The notes below the pieces were generated by a model. The model saw only the letters and a list, made by a program, of their open reading frames with translations, did not search any database and was not told the origin of the DNA. Below, piece by piece: positions 1 through 8,353 of a stretch of 64,000 nucleotides of DNA. Both the position numbers and the translations under genes were made by a program. The stretch lies in assembly GCA_039180875.1 (NCBI GenBank), contig JBCDCY010000003.1, forward strand, positions 186,001 to 250,000, given 5' to 3'. Each line of letters starts with the position of its first letter. The stretch's first letter is position 1. This stretch comes from JBCDCY01 sp039180875 (GTDB taxonomy: Bacteria; Pseudomonadota; Alphaproteobacteria; Rhodobacterales; Rhodobacteraceae).

Positions 1-795
1 CAGATCCGGCATCTCAAGGAGCCGGGTGTAGAAGGTCGGCACGCCCATCAACGCCGTGGCCTGGGGCATGGCAGCCAGGACCGCCTCGGCGTCGAACTTC
101 GGCAGGAAAATCAGGCTGCAGCCGGCGATCAGCGCCACGTTGGTGGCGACGAACAGGCCGTGGGTGTGAAAGATCGGCAGCGCATGGATCAGCCGATCCT
201 CCGCCCCGAAGCGCCAGATCTCGGCCAGGGTGCGGGCGTTGGAGAGCAGGTTCTCGTGGCTCAGCATCGCCCCCTTCGACCGCCCGGTGGTGCCGGAGGT
301 GTAGAGGATCGCCGCCAGATCATCCGGGCCGCGCGCCACCACCTCGAACCGCTCCACCGGCGTTGCGGCCTGCATCAGGCTGCCCGCCCCCGCGGCGTCG
401 AGGGTGAAGAGCGCGCGGGCCGACGCCACCTCCGCCATCGCCTGAAAGGCCGCCTGCCGCGCCGGATCGCAGACGACGATGGCCGGCTCCGCATCGGCGA
501 GGAAGGTCGTGACCTCGGCACCGGTATAGGCGGGGTTGAGCGGCAGGAAGACGCCGCCCGCCAGGATCGTCGCGAGGTAAAGGGTAAGGGCCGGCAGCGA
601 TTTCTCGACTTGGACCGCCACCCGCTCCCCCGGCGCGAGGCCTGCCCCTTGCAGAACAGTAGCGAGGCACGCGGCCTCGTCCGCAAGCGCGGCGTAGCTC
701 ACCGTCCCGCCCTCCGGCATCTCGGCGAAGATGCGCTCGCCCGGGGCGGTCAGCAGGCCGGCTGCCAGATGGTTGCGCTCAAGGCCGTCGAGCAT
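1..795 (-). CDS. malonyl-CoA synthetase-like acyl-CoA ligase, C-terminus cut by window edge
   Basis: An AMP-forming acyl-CoA synthetase (ANL superfamily), which would activate a carboxylic acid with ATP and CoA in the cytoplasm. The 265 visible residues are the N-terminal part; the rest lies left of base 1. The AMP-binding P-loop YTSGTTGRSKG sits at residues 165-175, and a PIFHTHGLF segment follows near residue 205, a pattern common in MatB-type malonyl-CoA synthetases. The start ATG follows a GGAAGGGAC ribosome site. Substrate choice between malonate and other short acids is an inference from overall resemblance; the C-terminal domain that would help decide is not visible. Confidence 0.8.
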   Translation of the reverse strand, partial: MLDGLERNHLAAGLLTAPGERIFAEMPEGGTVSYAALADEAACLATVLQGAGLAPGERVAVQVEKSLPALTLYLATILAGGVFLPLNPAYTGAEVTTFLADAEPAIVVCDPARQAAFQAMAEVASARALFTLDAAGAGSLMQAATPVERFEVVARGPDDLAAILYTSGTTGRSKGAMLSHENLLSNARTLAEIWRFGAEDRLIHALPIFHTHGLFVATNVALIAGCSLIFLPKFDAEAVLAAMPQATALMGVPTFYTRLLEMPDL

Positions 796-1041
796 CGTCA
801 GGTCCCTTCCATCCGCCGCCCGTTGCGAAGGCGGCGCGGCAACGATGCGTAGCGCGATCGCCCCGGCCGCGCCAAGCCGGATGGGCGCAGGCGAAACGGG
901 CGGCGTGCGGCGCGGCCAGCAAGGATTTATCACCCACCGGGATCGAAAGCGCGCGCACCCCCTCGACTCTTTCGCCGCCGGGCGGCATCAGCCTGTGCGC
1001 ACGTCACCCAGCCGGCCCCAGCGGCCCCAGCGAGGCACCGG

Positions 1042-1341
1042 ATGAGCAAGCTCCCCAGCCCCTGCATCGACGTCTGCAAGTTCAAGCGGGCCGGGCACTG
1101 CATCGGCTGCTCGATGACCAAGAGCCAGAAGTCGCTGTTCAAGCGCCTGAAAAAGAACGAGCACCGTGAGGCATTCCTCACGATGCTCGTCGCACAGCAG
1201 GCCGTGCTGGGTAAGTATCGTGCCTGGCCGCCTGCCTATGCCCGCAAATGCCTGAAGAAGGGGGCCGAGCCGCCGCGCGGCCTCAGTTCAGATGGGCCCG
1301 CAGGAACCAGGCGAATTTCTCGTGGCTCTGGCCGCGGTTGA
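1042..1341 (+). CDS. DUF1289 family small cysteine-rich protein
   Basis: A 99-residue protein with the DUF1289 signature near its N-terminus: four cysteines (C8, C12, C20, C23) in the pattern CxxxC...CxxC, followed by a basic region. The family is widespread in Proteobacteria and presumed to bind metal or an Fe-S cluster; its role is unknown. The last 59 bases overlap the 3' end of the convergent dps gene, so the C-terminal tail (a Gly/Arg/Ser-rich stretch) is encoded antisense to dps and is probably not conserved. Confidence 0.8.
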   Translation: MSKLPSPCIDVCKFKRAGHCIGCSMTKSQKSLFKRLKKNEHREAFLTMLVAQQAVLGKYRAWPPAYARKCLKKGAEPPRGLSSDGPAGTRRISRGSGRG

Positions 1342-1756
1342 TGCAGAGATCTTCGGTCAGCGGATCGCCGTGACCAGCCGCCAGTTCGGCACAGCCGGCA
1401 AGGGTCGAGGCCAGCGTCTCTTCGGCCGCCAGCATCACCTGCAGCATCTGCTCGGCAGTGGCGTGGCCGTCGTGCTCGTCGATCTTGGAGCGGCTGATCA
1501 TGCCGGCCAGCGTTCCCTCGGCGTGCACGCCCAGTGCCCGGACCCGCTCAGCCAAATCGTCCTGAGCCTCGAAATGATCCTCATAGATCTCCTGAAACAT
1601 CGCATGCAGCGGGCCGAATGACATGCCCTTCACGTTCCAGTGAAAGTTCTGGGCAAGCATCGTCGCCACTGCCGTCTCGGCAACGGACTGGTTCAGCGCC
1701 TCGGCAATTTCGGCCTTGGCATCGGGCGTCAGCGTCAGGGCCGTTTGCTGGGTCAC
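1283..1756 (-). CDS. dps: Dps family DNA-protecting ferritin
   Basis: A miniferritin that oxidises Fe(II) with peroxide and stores it as a dodecamer, protecting DNA. With the chosen GTG start the product is 157 residues, a normal Dps length. Ferroxidase ligands are all present with family spacing: H39 and H51 (NFHWNVKG...PLHAMF), then D66 and E70 (DDLAER). The GTG start is preferred over the upstream in-frame ATG because GGAGGG lies about 8 bases before it. A perfect Irr-type palindrome lies about 100 bp upstream, so expression is probably iron-responsive. It converges on and overlaps the DUF1289 gene. Confidence 0.92.
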   Translation of the reverse strand: MTQQTALTLTPDAKAEIAEALNQSVAETAVATMLAQNFHWNVKGMSFGPLHAMFQEIYEDHFEAQDDLAERVRALGVHAEGTLAGMISRSKIDEHDGHATAEQMLQVMLAAEETLASTLAGCAELAAGHGDPLTEDLCINRGQSHEKFAWFLRAHLN

Positions 1757-1853
1757 GTGATATCCCTCCATGGGCAAATTTCGGTCTGCGCAGGGCGTCA
1801 ACGCCCCGGCGCGGCCAGAACATAATGCCCCCAGACAGGAAGCCAAGCACTTT

Positions 1854-1868
1854 TTAGAATTATTCTAA
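1854..1868. promoter_or_regulatory. Irr/ICE-type iron control element
   Basis: TTAGAATTATTCTAA is a perfect 15-base palindrome, and with its flanks it fits the alphaproteobacterial iron control element (TTTAGAA-N3-TTCTAAA) bound by Irr. It sits upstream of dps and overlaps the stop codon of the preceding same-strand gene, so it can control dps but not that gene. Binding by Irr is inferred from the motif; no irr gene is in the window. Confidence 0.75.
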
Positions 1869-2293
1869 TCTAGAGGGAATTGCTCGGAAATCGTCCACAC
1901 CAGATAGGCCAGATTGCGCCGGGCCGGCCGGGCCACGCGGGACCGGATCAAGAAGTGAAAGCTCGCCTGATCGCCGTTCGCCGCCGCGGCGAACAGACGC
2001 ATCAGCCAAGCCTCGTCGAAGGAGGTGTCGTGCACGCCCGGCCGATGGAAGATCGGCGTCTGGCCCAGGGCCTGGGCAAGGGAGCGCATCAGCGTCTCGG
2101 CGTAGGCGTCGCGGGCCACGGCGGCATTGGCCGACAGCACGGCGCAGGCTTGGTATAGATCGCTCCGCGCCGCGACACGGCAAGCAAGCGCCACCAGACG
2201 CAGATGATTGAGCAGCGGCAAAAGGCGCGGATCGACCGAGGGCGACGCGGGCGGCGCCTCATCTACTTGCCGTTCGAGCCGAAGTGCGGTCAT
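1865..2293 (-). CDS. hypothetical protein, 142 residues
   Basis: I do not recognise a named family. The product is a 142-residue, mainly alpha-helical soluble protein with no signal peptide or membrane segment, rich in Ala and Arg, containing the segment HDTSFDEAWLMRL near the middle. It lies upstream of dps on the same strand, but the Irr box overlaps its stop codon, which suggests dps is transcribed separately. Coding status rests on the intact frame, strong third-position GC and lack of a better frame on either strand. Confidence 0.6.
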   Translation of the reverse strand: MTALRLERQVDEAPPASPSVDPRLLPLLNHLRLVALACRVAARSDLYQACAVLSANAAVARDAYAETLMRSLAQALGQTPIFHRPGVHDTSFDEAWLMRLFAAAANGDQASFHFLIRSRVARPARRNLAYLVWTISEQFPLD

Positions 2294-2610
2294 GCGATCG
2301 CCTGCCTCACGGGTCCAGGCCCGAAGAGACCGGGCGCTGAATTCCTGAGCGTACTTATAGGAAATTTTGGCAAAGAAAAGACGGGCGGCGGTGGGCGGGT
2401 CACCCGGCCGCAGCCCTTCTGCCCATATGCTTGGGGCGGATGACCGCCGATCTGTGGCGATTTTGCCGCTGGCGGGAACAAAAGTTATTGAGTTGGCTTC
2501 TGTTCACGAAGTGCGTACGACTCATGCGGCGATCAGTGTCCCAGCTCTCCGCGTGGGATCTGCGCACAACGACAGAGCAGAATGAGACGGACGTTATCGG
2601 AGATGCTGGC
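2294..2610. other. divergent intergenic region, no gene seen
   Basis: This 317-base stretch separates the minus-strand hypothetical gene from the plus-strand pseudoazurin gene and must hold both promoters. Base composition is less GC-rich around 2340-2500 than in the flanking genes, as expected of a promoter region. I see no convincing FNR, Fur or Irr motif and no conserved small ORF. Confidence 0.5.
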
Positions 2611-3093
2611 ATGATCCATCAGCTTAATCGCAGAACCCTCCTCGTGGCCGCGACGGCCTTTGCCGCGGCACGCCCGGCGCTGGGCCAAACCACGCACGAA
2701 GTGCAGATGTTGAACCGCGACCCCGATAACCCGCGCCAGCGCATGGTCTACCTGCCGCGCGTCCTGATGGTGCAGCCGGGCGATACGGTGAAGTGGCTCT
2801 CGGTCGATCCCGGCCACAACGCCGCATCGAAAGAGGGCATGATCCCCGAGGGCGTGGAGCCTTGGGAGAGCCGCATCAACGACGATTTCGAGCTGACCTT
2901 CGATCAGCCCGGCATCTACGGCTACGCCTGCACGCCGCACGAGACGGTCGGCATGGTGGGCCTGGTGATCGTCGAGGGCGAGGGCATGCTCGACAACCTC
3001 GAAGCCGCCCAGGAGGTGCGCCAGCGCGGTCGCGCCCGCAACGCCTGGGAGGAGATCTGGGCCGAAGTCGATGAGATGGGCCTGACCGCCTAG
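2611..3093 (+). CDS. pseudoazurin (blue copper electron carrier)
   Basis: A periplasmic type 1 copper protein that carries single electrons, in known systems to nitrite or nitrous oxide reductase or to peroxidases. The 160-residue precursor has a signal peptide (about residues 1-25, ending ALG-Q). Copper ligands match pseudoazurin: H69 in PGHNA, then C107, H110 and M115 in ACTPHETVGM, the family's C-x2-H-x4-M spacing. The ATG at 2611 is preferred over upstream in-frame starts because it begins directly at the signal peptide. A strong hairpin terminator follows. No denitrification gene is in the window, so its redox partner is unknown. Confidence 0.9.
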   Translation: MIHQLNRRTLLVAATAFAAARPALGQTTHEVQMLNRDPDNPRQRMVYLPRVLMVQPGDTVKWLSVDPGHNAASKEGMIPEGVEPWESRINDDFELTFDQPGIYGYACTPHETVGMVGLVIVEGEGMLDNLEAAQEVRQRGRARNAWEEIWAEVDEMGLTA

Positions 3094-3120
3094 GGCCCTC
3101 AACAGACCGCAAGACCAAAC

Positions 3121-3148
3121 GGGGCTGCGCCAGGGCGCGGCCCCTTTT
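3121..3148 (+). terminator. rho-independent terminator after pseudoazurin
   Basis: A GGGGC-T-GCGC / GCGC-G-GCCCC stem with a four-base loop (CAGG) is followed directly by TTTT, the layout of an intrinsic terminator. It lies 27 bases after the pseudoazurin stop codon and ends that transcript before the next operon. Confidence 0.8.
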
Positions 3149-3210
3149 CGTTTCAACCGGGCACCACGCGCTTTCATTGCGGGGGCGCCGGGCCATGCGA
3201 GGAATGCGTG

Positions 3211-4101
3211 ATGTCCACTGTCGGCGTCGTCGGTCTCGGCGACATGGGAAGCGGCCTCGCCAAGAACCTGATCGCGGCAGGCTTTTCGGTCAGCGGTTTC
3301 GATCTCTCGGCCGAGCGCCTCGCCGCCTTTCGCGAGATGGGTGGGACCGTGGCCGACGGGCCGGGAGAGGTCGGCCGCGGGGCCGAAGCAGTCTTCGTCA
3401 TGGTGATGACCGGCGCCCAGGCCAAGGACGTGATCCTCGGCACCGACGGCTTGGCGCAGAGCATGGCGCCCGGCGGTCTCATCCTGCTCACCGCCACGAT
3501 CCAGGCGGCCGAGGCGGAGGAGATCGCGGCGGGCCTGGCCGGCACCGGCCTCCACCTGATCGACAGTCCGGTCTCCGGCGGCTATCCCGGCGCCCAGGAC
3601 GGCACGCTCACGATGATGGCCGCAGCCCCAGCCGAGGTGCTCGCGACCGCCCGGCCGGTGATGCAGGCCGTCTCCGCCAACATCCACCATGTGGGCGACC
3701 GGCCGGGCATGGGGCAGACGGTGAAGGCCTGCCTGCAGGCATTGATCGGCGGCATCTTCACCTCGGTGTTCGAGACGGCCGCCCTCGCCGCCAAGGCCGG
3801 GGTGCCGGGGGAGGTGCTGCACCGGGTCGTCGCCTCCTCCAGCGCCGGCTGCGGCGCGGCGACCACGGCGCTCGAGAACATCATCGACCGCCGGTTCGAG
3901 GGGACCGGCAGCCATATCGCTACGATGTACAAGGACCTGACGATCTCCCTCGACCTCGCCAGCGCGCTTGGCGTGCCGATGCACACGGCCGCCGCGGCCA
4001 TGCAGCTCTTCCAGGCGGGCAAGACCAAGTACCCCGACGGCGACAACTGGATCGTCACCCGGGTGATCGAGGAGATCGTGGGCGCCGAACTGCACCGCTG
4101 A
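3211..4101 (+). CDS. NAD(P)-dependent beta-hydroxyacid dehydrogenase (HIBADH family)
   Basis: A 296-residue cytoplasmic oxidoreductase of the 3-hydroxyisobutyrate/6-phosphogluconate dehydrogenase superfamily. The N-terminal Rossmann motif GLGDMGSGLAKN is at about residues 8-19, the substrate motif DSPVSGGYPGA lies near residue 120, and the helical C-terminal domain carries the lysine region around GQTVKACLQ. GAGGA lies 7 bases before the ATG; a GTG immediately upstream is an alternative start. It is followed after 10 bases by a TIM-barrel isomerase, so the two probably act in one catabolic route. The substrate is unknown; pairing with an isomerase recalls tetronate-type pathways, but that is only a guess. 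Confidence 0.85.
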   Translation: MSTVGVVGLGDMGSGLAKNLIAAGFSVSGFDLSAERLAAFREMGGTVADGPGEVGRGAEAVFVMVMTGAQAKDVILGTDGLAQSMAPGGLILLTATIQAAEAEEIAAGLAGTGLHLIDSPVSGGYPGAQDGTLTMMAAAPAEVLATARPVMQAVSANIHHVGDRPGMGQTVKACLQALIGGIFTSVFETAALAAKAGVPGEVLHRVVASSSAGCGAATTALENIIDRRFEGTGSHIATMYKDLTISLDLASALGVPMHTAAAAMQLFQAGKTKYPDGDNWIVTRVIEEIVGAELHR

Positions 4102-4111
4102 GGAGAGGGCG

Positions 4112-4975
4112 ATGAAGCTCGGCGTGATCTGCGACGGCATCAACCGCGACCTCGGCCACGCCCTGACGCTGATGGCGGAATTCGGCTTGACCCACGCCGA
4201 ATTGCAGTTCGTCGGCGAGAAGGAGGTGGGCGATCACAGCCCCGCCGAAATCGCCGAGATCGCCCGTCTGGTGGATGACCATGGCATGACGGTCTCCTGC
4301 CTCTCCCGCCATGTCTTCGCCGGGCTGAGCGCCGAGAACCGGCCGGGCGACGCCGCGCACCGGCGCCATATGGACGGCCTGAAGCGGGTGATCGCCATGG
4401 CGCAGGCGCTTGGCGGGCCGCTCGTCCGCATCATGAGTTCGCGGAAGGAGCAGATCCTCTGGGGCGCCGGCGGGGCGGAGACCTGGAACGTGGCCCAAGG
4501 CGCCTGGGCAAGCCTCGGCCCGCTGATCGCCCCGGCCGTCGAGCTTGCCCGGGAAGAGGGCGTCGGCCTGGTCATCGAGACCGGCAACGGCACGATGATC
4601 AACTCGAGCTACACGGCACGGCGACTGATCGACGAGCTGCAGGCCCGCGACGTGCTCCGCGTGCTCTGGGATCCGGCCAACGCCTGCTGGTGCCACGAGC
4701 AGCCCTATCCCGACGGCTACGCCCCGCTTCGCGGCGGCCATCTCGGCCATATCCACATCAAGGACGTGGTGGTCGACACGCCGCGGGCCTTTCTCGAGGT
4801 GAAAGCGCTCGGCGAGGGGCAGCTGGCGCCCCACCTCGCCCCGATCGCCGCGGCGCTAAGGGCGGACTGCTATGACGGGGCGATCTCCCTCGAAAGCGTC
4901 TACCACCCGGGGAATGGCGACTTCGAGGCCGGCTTTCGCGCCTCGATCGCACGGTTCAAGGCGATCTTCGGCTGA
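4112..4975 (+). CDS. sugar phosphate isomerase/epimerase-like TIM barrel protein
   Basis: A 287-residue protein of the xylose-isomerase-like TIM barrel superfamily (AP endonuclease 2 fold), which usually isomerises or epimerises sugars and hydroxy-keto acids with a divalent metal. Metal-binding acidic and histidine positions typical of the fold are visible in VIETGNG, VLWDPANACW, HIHIKDVV and the C-terminal SLESVYHPG. It is cotranscribed with the HIBADH-type dehydrogenase 10 bases upstream. A member of the dispersed intergenic repeat lies just after its stop codon. The substrate cannot be read from sequence. Confidence 0.8.
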   Translation: MKLGVICDGINRDLGHALTLMAEFGLTHAELQFVGEKEVGDHSPAEIAEIARLVDDHGMTVSCLSRHVFAGLSAENRPGDAAHRRHMDGLKRVIAMAQALGGPLVRIMSSRKEQILWGAGGAETWNVAQGAWASLGPLIAPAVELAREEGVGLVIETGNGTMINSSYTARRLIDELQARDVLRVLWDPANACWCHEQPYPDGYAPLRGGHLGHIHIKDVVVDTPRAFLEVKALGEGQLAPHLAPIAAALRADCYDGAISLESVYHPGNGDFEAGFRASIARFKAIFG

Positions 4976-5000
4976 GCGGGCTTTTCGACTGCCGCAGACT

Positions 5001-5082
5001 CGCCAAAAGAGACGATGGCCTCCGGCGGGGATATTTGACCCAGCAAGAAAGCCCCATGGCTTTCGCATTGATCCAAATATCC
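5001..5082 (-). repeat. dispersed intergenic repeat, copy A
   Basis: On the minus strand this segment carries the blocks CTTTCTTGCTGGGT, AAATATCCCCGCCGGAGG and a TTTTGGCG end, which recur nearly unchanged in copy B (42431-42556, plus strand). Its GCTTTCGCATTG...AAATATCC end also matches copy C (18042-18107). It lies between convergent genes, directly after the TIM-barrel gene and before the end of the marR gene, where a 3'-end or termination role is possible. Confidence 0.75.
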
Positions 5083-5115
5083 AAAGATGCCGACGCCGAC
5101 CCCCGCCGAGGATGG

Positions 5116-5592
5116 TCAGCCCTGGGCCCGGCGCAGGCTGTCGATGGCAGCCTCGATGGCATTGTGAAGAACGTCCCGTTCCTCAGCACTCAAGCCCGCG
5201 GTCAGGTCCTGATCGCGGGCCAGGGCGGCGGGGGCGATCGCCTCGTAGATCGCCCAGCCCGCCGCGGTCAGGCGCCATTCGGAGCGGCGGCGGTTGCGCG
5301 GATCGGCCCGACGCTCGAGCAACCCTCGTCCCTCCAGCGCCCGCAGCGCCCGGCTGACCGACATCCGGTCCATGCCGGTGCCCGACGCCGTGTCCTCGCC
5401 CGACACCCCGGGCACGCCCGCCAGCCACATTAGGCAGCGCCATTCGGAGAGGGAGAGGCCATGCAAGGCCCCATGGGTCTCGGCAAAGGGCCGGGTCATC
5501 AGGTTCATCAGCACGATCAGGCGGAAGGTCAATGTCTCGAGGATCGCGCTGTCGCGCCGCTCGCCCTCCGCCCTGCCCGATGCCTCAGCCAT
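5116..5592 (-). CDS. MarR family transcriptional regulator
   Basis: A 158-residue winged-helix repressor. The DNA-binding core runs from about residue 50 to 115, including the recognition helix region MDRMSVSRALRALEGRGLLE and the basic wing RADPRNRRRSEWRLT. It is the last gene of a minus-strand operon, its start overlapping the stop of the TRAP large permease by 8 bases, so it is probably translated with the transporter and controls it or the divergent 2-oxo acid dehydrogenase operon in response to a carboxylate ligand. The ligand is unknown. Confidence 0.85.
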   Translation of the reverse strand: MAEASGRAEGERRDSAILETLTFRLIVLMNLMTRPFAETHGALHGLSLSEWRCLMWLAGVPGVSGEDTASGTGMDRMSVSRALRALEGRGLLERRADPRNRRRSEWRLTAAGWAIYEAIAPAALARDQDLTAGLSAEERDVLHNAIEAAIDSLRRAQG

Positions 5593-6871
5593 TCACGATC
5601 CCCGGCAGCCAGAGGGTGAGCGCCGGCCAGAGCGCCACGGCGATCAGGAGCGCGATGAGGGCGAGGAGGAAGACGAGCGATTCCCGCGCCACCGTCGCCA
5701 CCCCGGCCCCGGCCTGGGCCGCCGTCAGGTAAAGCAAAACACCCACCGGCGGGGTGACGAGGCCGATGGCGCAGGCCAGCACGAAGACGATGCCGAGCTG
5801 GGTCACGTCGATCCCAGCGAGGATCGCCGCCGGCGCGAGGATCGGCGCGACCACCACCAGGATCGTCACCGGCTCCAACACCGTTCCGAGGGCCAGGAGA
5901 CCCACGGCGATCACCAGGAGCGTCAGGGCCGGCGGCAGGGCGAGGCTCGACAGCGCTTCTGCCAAGGCCGGCGCGACGCCGATGCGGGCGGCGATCCAGA
6001 CGAGCGCGCCCGAAAGCGAGATGATGATCAGAACGCGGGCTGCATCGACGGCCGCCTCGACAGTGGCGCGCCAAAGCTCCACGAGGCGCGCCTCGCGATA
6101 GATGAAGAGGGAGACGAAGGCGGCGTAGACGGCGGCGAGCGCGCCGATCTCCGACACCGTCGCGGCCCCGCCCACCAGCGCCGCGATCACCAGCACCGGC
6201 ATTAAGAGGGCGAGCACGCTGCCGCGGAAGGCTTGTCCGAGCTCCCGCCAGCCGGCCCAGACCTCCGCCGGATAACCGCGGCGGTAGGCGACGACGACGG
6301 AGGCGACGAGCAGGACCACACCCATCAGCAAGCCGGGCAGGACGCCGGCGACGAACAGATCGACGACGTCGGCCGGGGTAAAAAGCGCAAAGACCACCAT
6401 CGGGATCGACGGCGGGATCATCAATCCAATGGTGGCGGAGGCACCGGTGACGGCCGCCGCATAGGCGCCGGAATAGCCGTCCCGCTTCATCGCCGGGATC
6501 ATCACGGAGCCGACGGCGGCCGCATCGGCGACGGCAGAGCCGGAGATGCCGGCAAAGACCATGCTCGCCGCGATGTTGGCATGGCTCAGGCCGCCGCGGA
6601 TGTGGGCGACCAGGGCCCGCGCCAGGCGGAGCAGCCGGGCGCTCATGCCGCCGGCGTTCATGATGGCGCCGGCCAGGAAGAAATAGGCAATGGCCGTGAA
6701 GGCGGTGTTGTCGAGGCCGCGCTGCACGCTTTGCGCCACCACCATCGGCTGCATGATCGGCCAGAAGGCGGCGGCAAAGGCGACCGTGGCAAGCCCGATC
6801 GCCAGGAAGACCGGCACCCGGAAAGCGATGAGGGCGAGCATCACCACCAGGACGAGGGCGATGCCGGTCAT
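5585..6871 (-). CDS. dctM: TRAP transporter large permease (DctM family)
   Basis: The large membrane subunit of a tripartite ATP-independent periplasmic transporter, which uses an ion gradient to import a carboxylate. The 428-residue product has the usual 12 or so membrane segments and typical DctM segments such as GSAVADAAAVGSVMIPAM and PPSIPMVVFAL. The start ATG lies in the 4-base overlap ATGA with the dctQ stop, which rules out the longer upstream frame. It is the third gene of the dctP-dctQ-dctM-marR operon. Confidence 0.93.
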   Translation of the reverse strand: MTGIALVLVVMLALIAFRVPVFLAIGLATVAFAAAFWPIMQPMVVAQSVQRGLDNTAFTAIAYFFLAGAIMNAGGMSARLLRLARALVAHIRGGLSHANIAASMVFAGISGSAVADAAAVGSVMIPAMKRDGYSGAYAAAVTGASATIGLMIPPSIPMVVFALFTPADVVDLFVAGVLPGLLMGVVLLVASVVVAYRRGYPAEVWAGWRELGQAFRGSVLALLMPVLVIAALVGGAATVSEIGALAAVYAAFVSLFIYREARLVELWRATVEAAVDAARVLIIISLSGALVWIAARIGVAPALAEALSSLALPPALTLLVIAVGLLALGTVLEPVTILVVVAPILAPAAILAGIDVTQLGIVFVLACAIGLVTPPVGVLLYLTAAQAGAGVATVARESLVFLLALIALLIAVALWPALTLWLPGIVNG

Positions 6872-7347
6872 CGCCTCTCCGCCGCGAGGTTGAGCAGGGC
6901 CGCGAGGCTCCAAAGCGCCGCGCCGAGCAGCACCGGGTAGAACCGCACGGCGCCCGAGACACCGAGGGACGGCATGTCGATCAGCGAAAACGCCTCGATC
7001 GCCAGCACCGTGACGTAGGCGAGGCCGATCGCCGCCGCGATGGCCAGCAGATCGACCGCCACGGCAACGATGCGCTCTGCCCGGGCCGGGAGGCGCTGCA
7101 GCAGGGCATCGACGGCGATATGGCCCTGGCTCGCCCAGAGGAGCGGCGCGCCGAGCCAGGCGAGGCTGAGCAGCAGAAGCAGGCCCACGTCCCGGCCCCA
7201 AAGCAGGCTGTCGGCAAAGAGATAGCGCAGCAGCACCTGCACCGTCTCGAGCGTTACCATGGTGAGCAGCAACAGCCCAAGCAGAACGCGCAGCGCCTGG
7301 ATCAGCGCTGCGCGCGCGGTCACCGCCAGACCGGCGACCCGGCTCAT
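6868..7347 (-). CDS. dctQ: TRAP transporter small permease (DctQ family)
   Basis: The small four-helix membrane subunit of the TRAP carrier, partner of DctM in the inner membrane. The 159-residue product has four hydrophobic segments (about residues 15-35, 50-68, 90-110, 130-150) and the typical DctQ motif RYLFADSLLWGRDVG...LAWLGAPLLWASQGHI split across the second helix. The start at 7347 (MSRVAG) is preferred because longer frames add a non-hydrophobic run. It ends in a 4-base overlap with dctM. Confidence 0.9.
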   Translation of the reverse strand: MSRVAGLAVTARAALIQALRVLLGLLLLTMVTLETVQVLLRYLFADSLLWGRDVGLLLLLSLAWLGAPLLWASQGHIAVDALLQRLPARAERIVAVAVDLLAIAAAIGLAYVTVLAIEAFSLIDMPSLGVSGAVRFYPVLLGAALWSLAALLNLAAERR

Positions 7348-7363
7348 GCTCACCGGCCCATGC

Positions 7364-8353
7364 TCAGAGGCCGGAGATCCGCTCGAACAAGCCCTCGGGC
7401 CAGGCATTGCCGTCCATGCCCTCGACCATCGGGGCGACGGCGGCGCGGAAGGCGTCGAGGTCGGGCTCGGTCACGGTCACACCGATGTCGTCGAGGGCGG
7501 CGAAGGCCTCCTCCATCTGCGCGGTGTGAAGCGTCCGGCCGTCGGCGCCGGCGCGGGCGGCGGCTTCGCGCAACCAGCCCTGCTGCTCCTCGCTCATCGC
7601 GGCCCAGCGCTCCGGCGACATCCAGACGCCGATGCCGGAGTGGATGTAGTCGATCGGCGCGAAGTAGCTGTTGGCCTCGGCGTAGCCCGCGCCAACGAAG
7701 TCGATGACGCCGTTGTCCTGGCCGTCAACCACCCCGGTCTTGAGCGCGATCAGCAACTCAGCCGCGCCGAGCGGCGTGGGCGCCGCGCCCCAGGCCTCGA
7801 ACGCTCCGATGATGAAGGGATGCTGCGGCGTGCGGATCTTCAGCCCGGCGAGGTCGGCAGGCGTGGTCACCGGCGTCTGGGCCGTGGTCACCACCCGGGG
7901 CGGCCGGTCGCCGGCATAGCCGAGGTAGACGACGCCGGTTGCCTCCTCCACCTCCGCCATCATCTCGGTCAAGATGTCGCTTTCGACGTAGGCGTGGAAA
8001 TGCGCCTGGTCGCGGAAGAGGTAGGGCGCCCAGAGGACGAGGAAGGGCCGCGCCTCCTGCATCGCGATGATGCCGCCGATGTCGATCAGATGCAGATCGA
8101 GGGCATTGGTGCGGGTCTGCACCCAAAGCTCGGCCAAACCGCCGAGCGCGGCGCCGGGCACGATATCGACGCCCATGCTGCCGCCCGAAAGCTCCGCCAA
8201 ATGGTCGGCGAAGCGCACGGCGGCGTCCTGATAGGTGGTCTGCGCCGGGGCCACATGGCCGAGCGTCAGGCTGATCTCCTGCGCCTGCCCGGCGCCGCCC
8301 AGCAGCATAGATCCTGCGAAGATCGCGGCGTAAGCCTGCTTCATGACACGCAT
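7364..8353 (-). CDS. dctP: TRAP transporter substrate-binding protein (DctP family)
   Basis: The periplasmic ligand-binding subunit of the TRAP system. The 329-residue precursor has a signal peptide ending near AGQAQ-E, then the DctP fold with the TPADLAGLKIRTPQ segment and the downstream VDGQDNG motif that in characterised members helps fix the ligand carboxylate. GGAGGGAAGGAA precedes the start ATG. It is the first gene of the dctPQM-marR operon and is divergent from the 2-oxo acid dehydrogenase operon, suggesting that the imported acid feeds that enzyme. The ligand is not predictable. Confidence 0.93.
   Translation of the reverse strand: MRVMKQAYAAIFAGSMLLGGAGQAQEISLTLGHVAPAQTTYQDAAVRFADHLAELSGGSMGVDIVPGAALGGLAELWVQTRTNALDLHLIDIGGIIAMQEARPFLVLWAPYLFRDQAHFHAYVESDILTEMMAEVEEATGVVYLGYAGDRPPRVVTTAQTPVTTPADLAGLKIRTPQHPFIIGAFEAWGAAPTPLGAAELLIALKTGVVDGQDNGVIDFVGAGYAEANSYFAPIDYIHSGIGVWMSPERWAAMSEEQQGWLREAAARAGADGRTLHTAQMEEAFAALDDIGVTVTEPDLDAFRAAVAPMVEGMDGNAWPEGLFERISGL

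Noticed and set aside
2533..4143. Long minus-strand open frame opposite pseudoazurin and the dehydrogenase gene
   Set aside because: It is antisense to two clear genes, crosses their promoter and terminator, and its His/Gly/Asp-rich product resembles no family; such frames are common opposite GC-rich genes.
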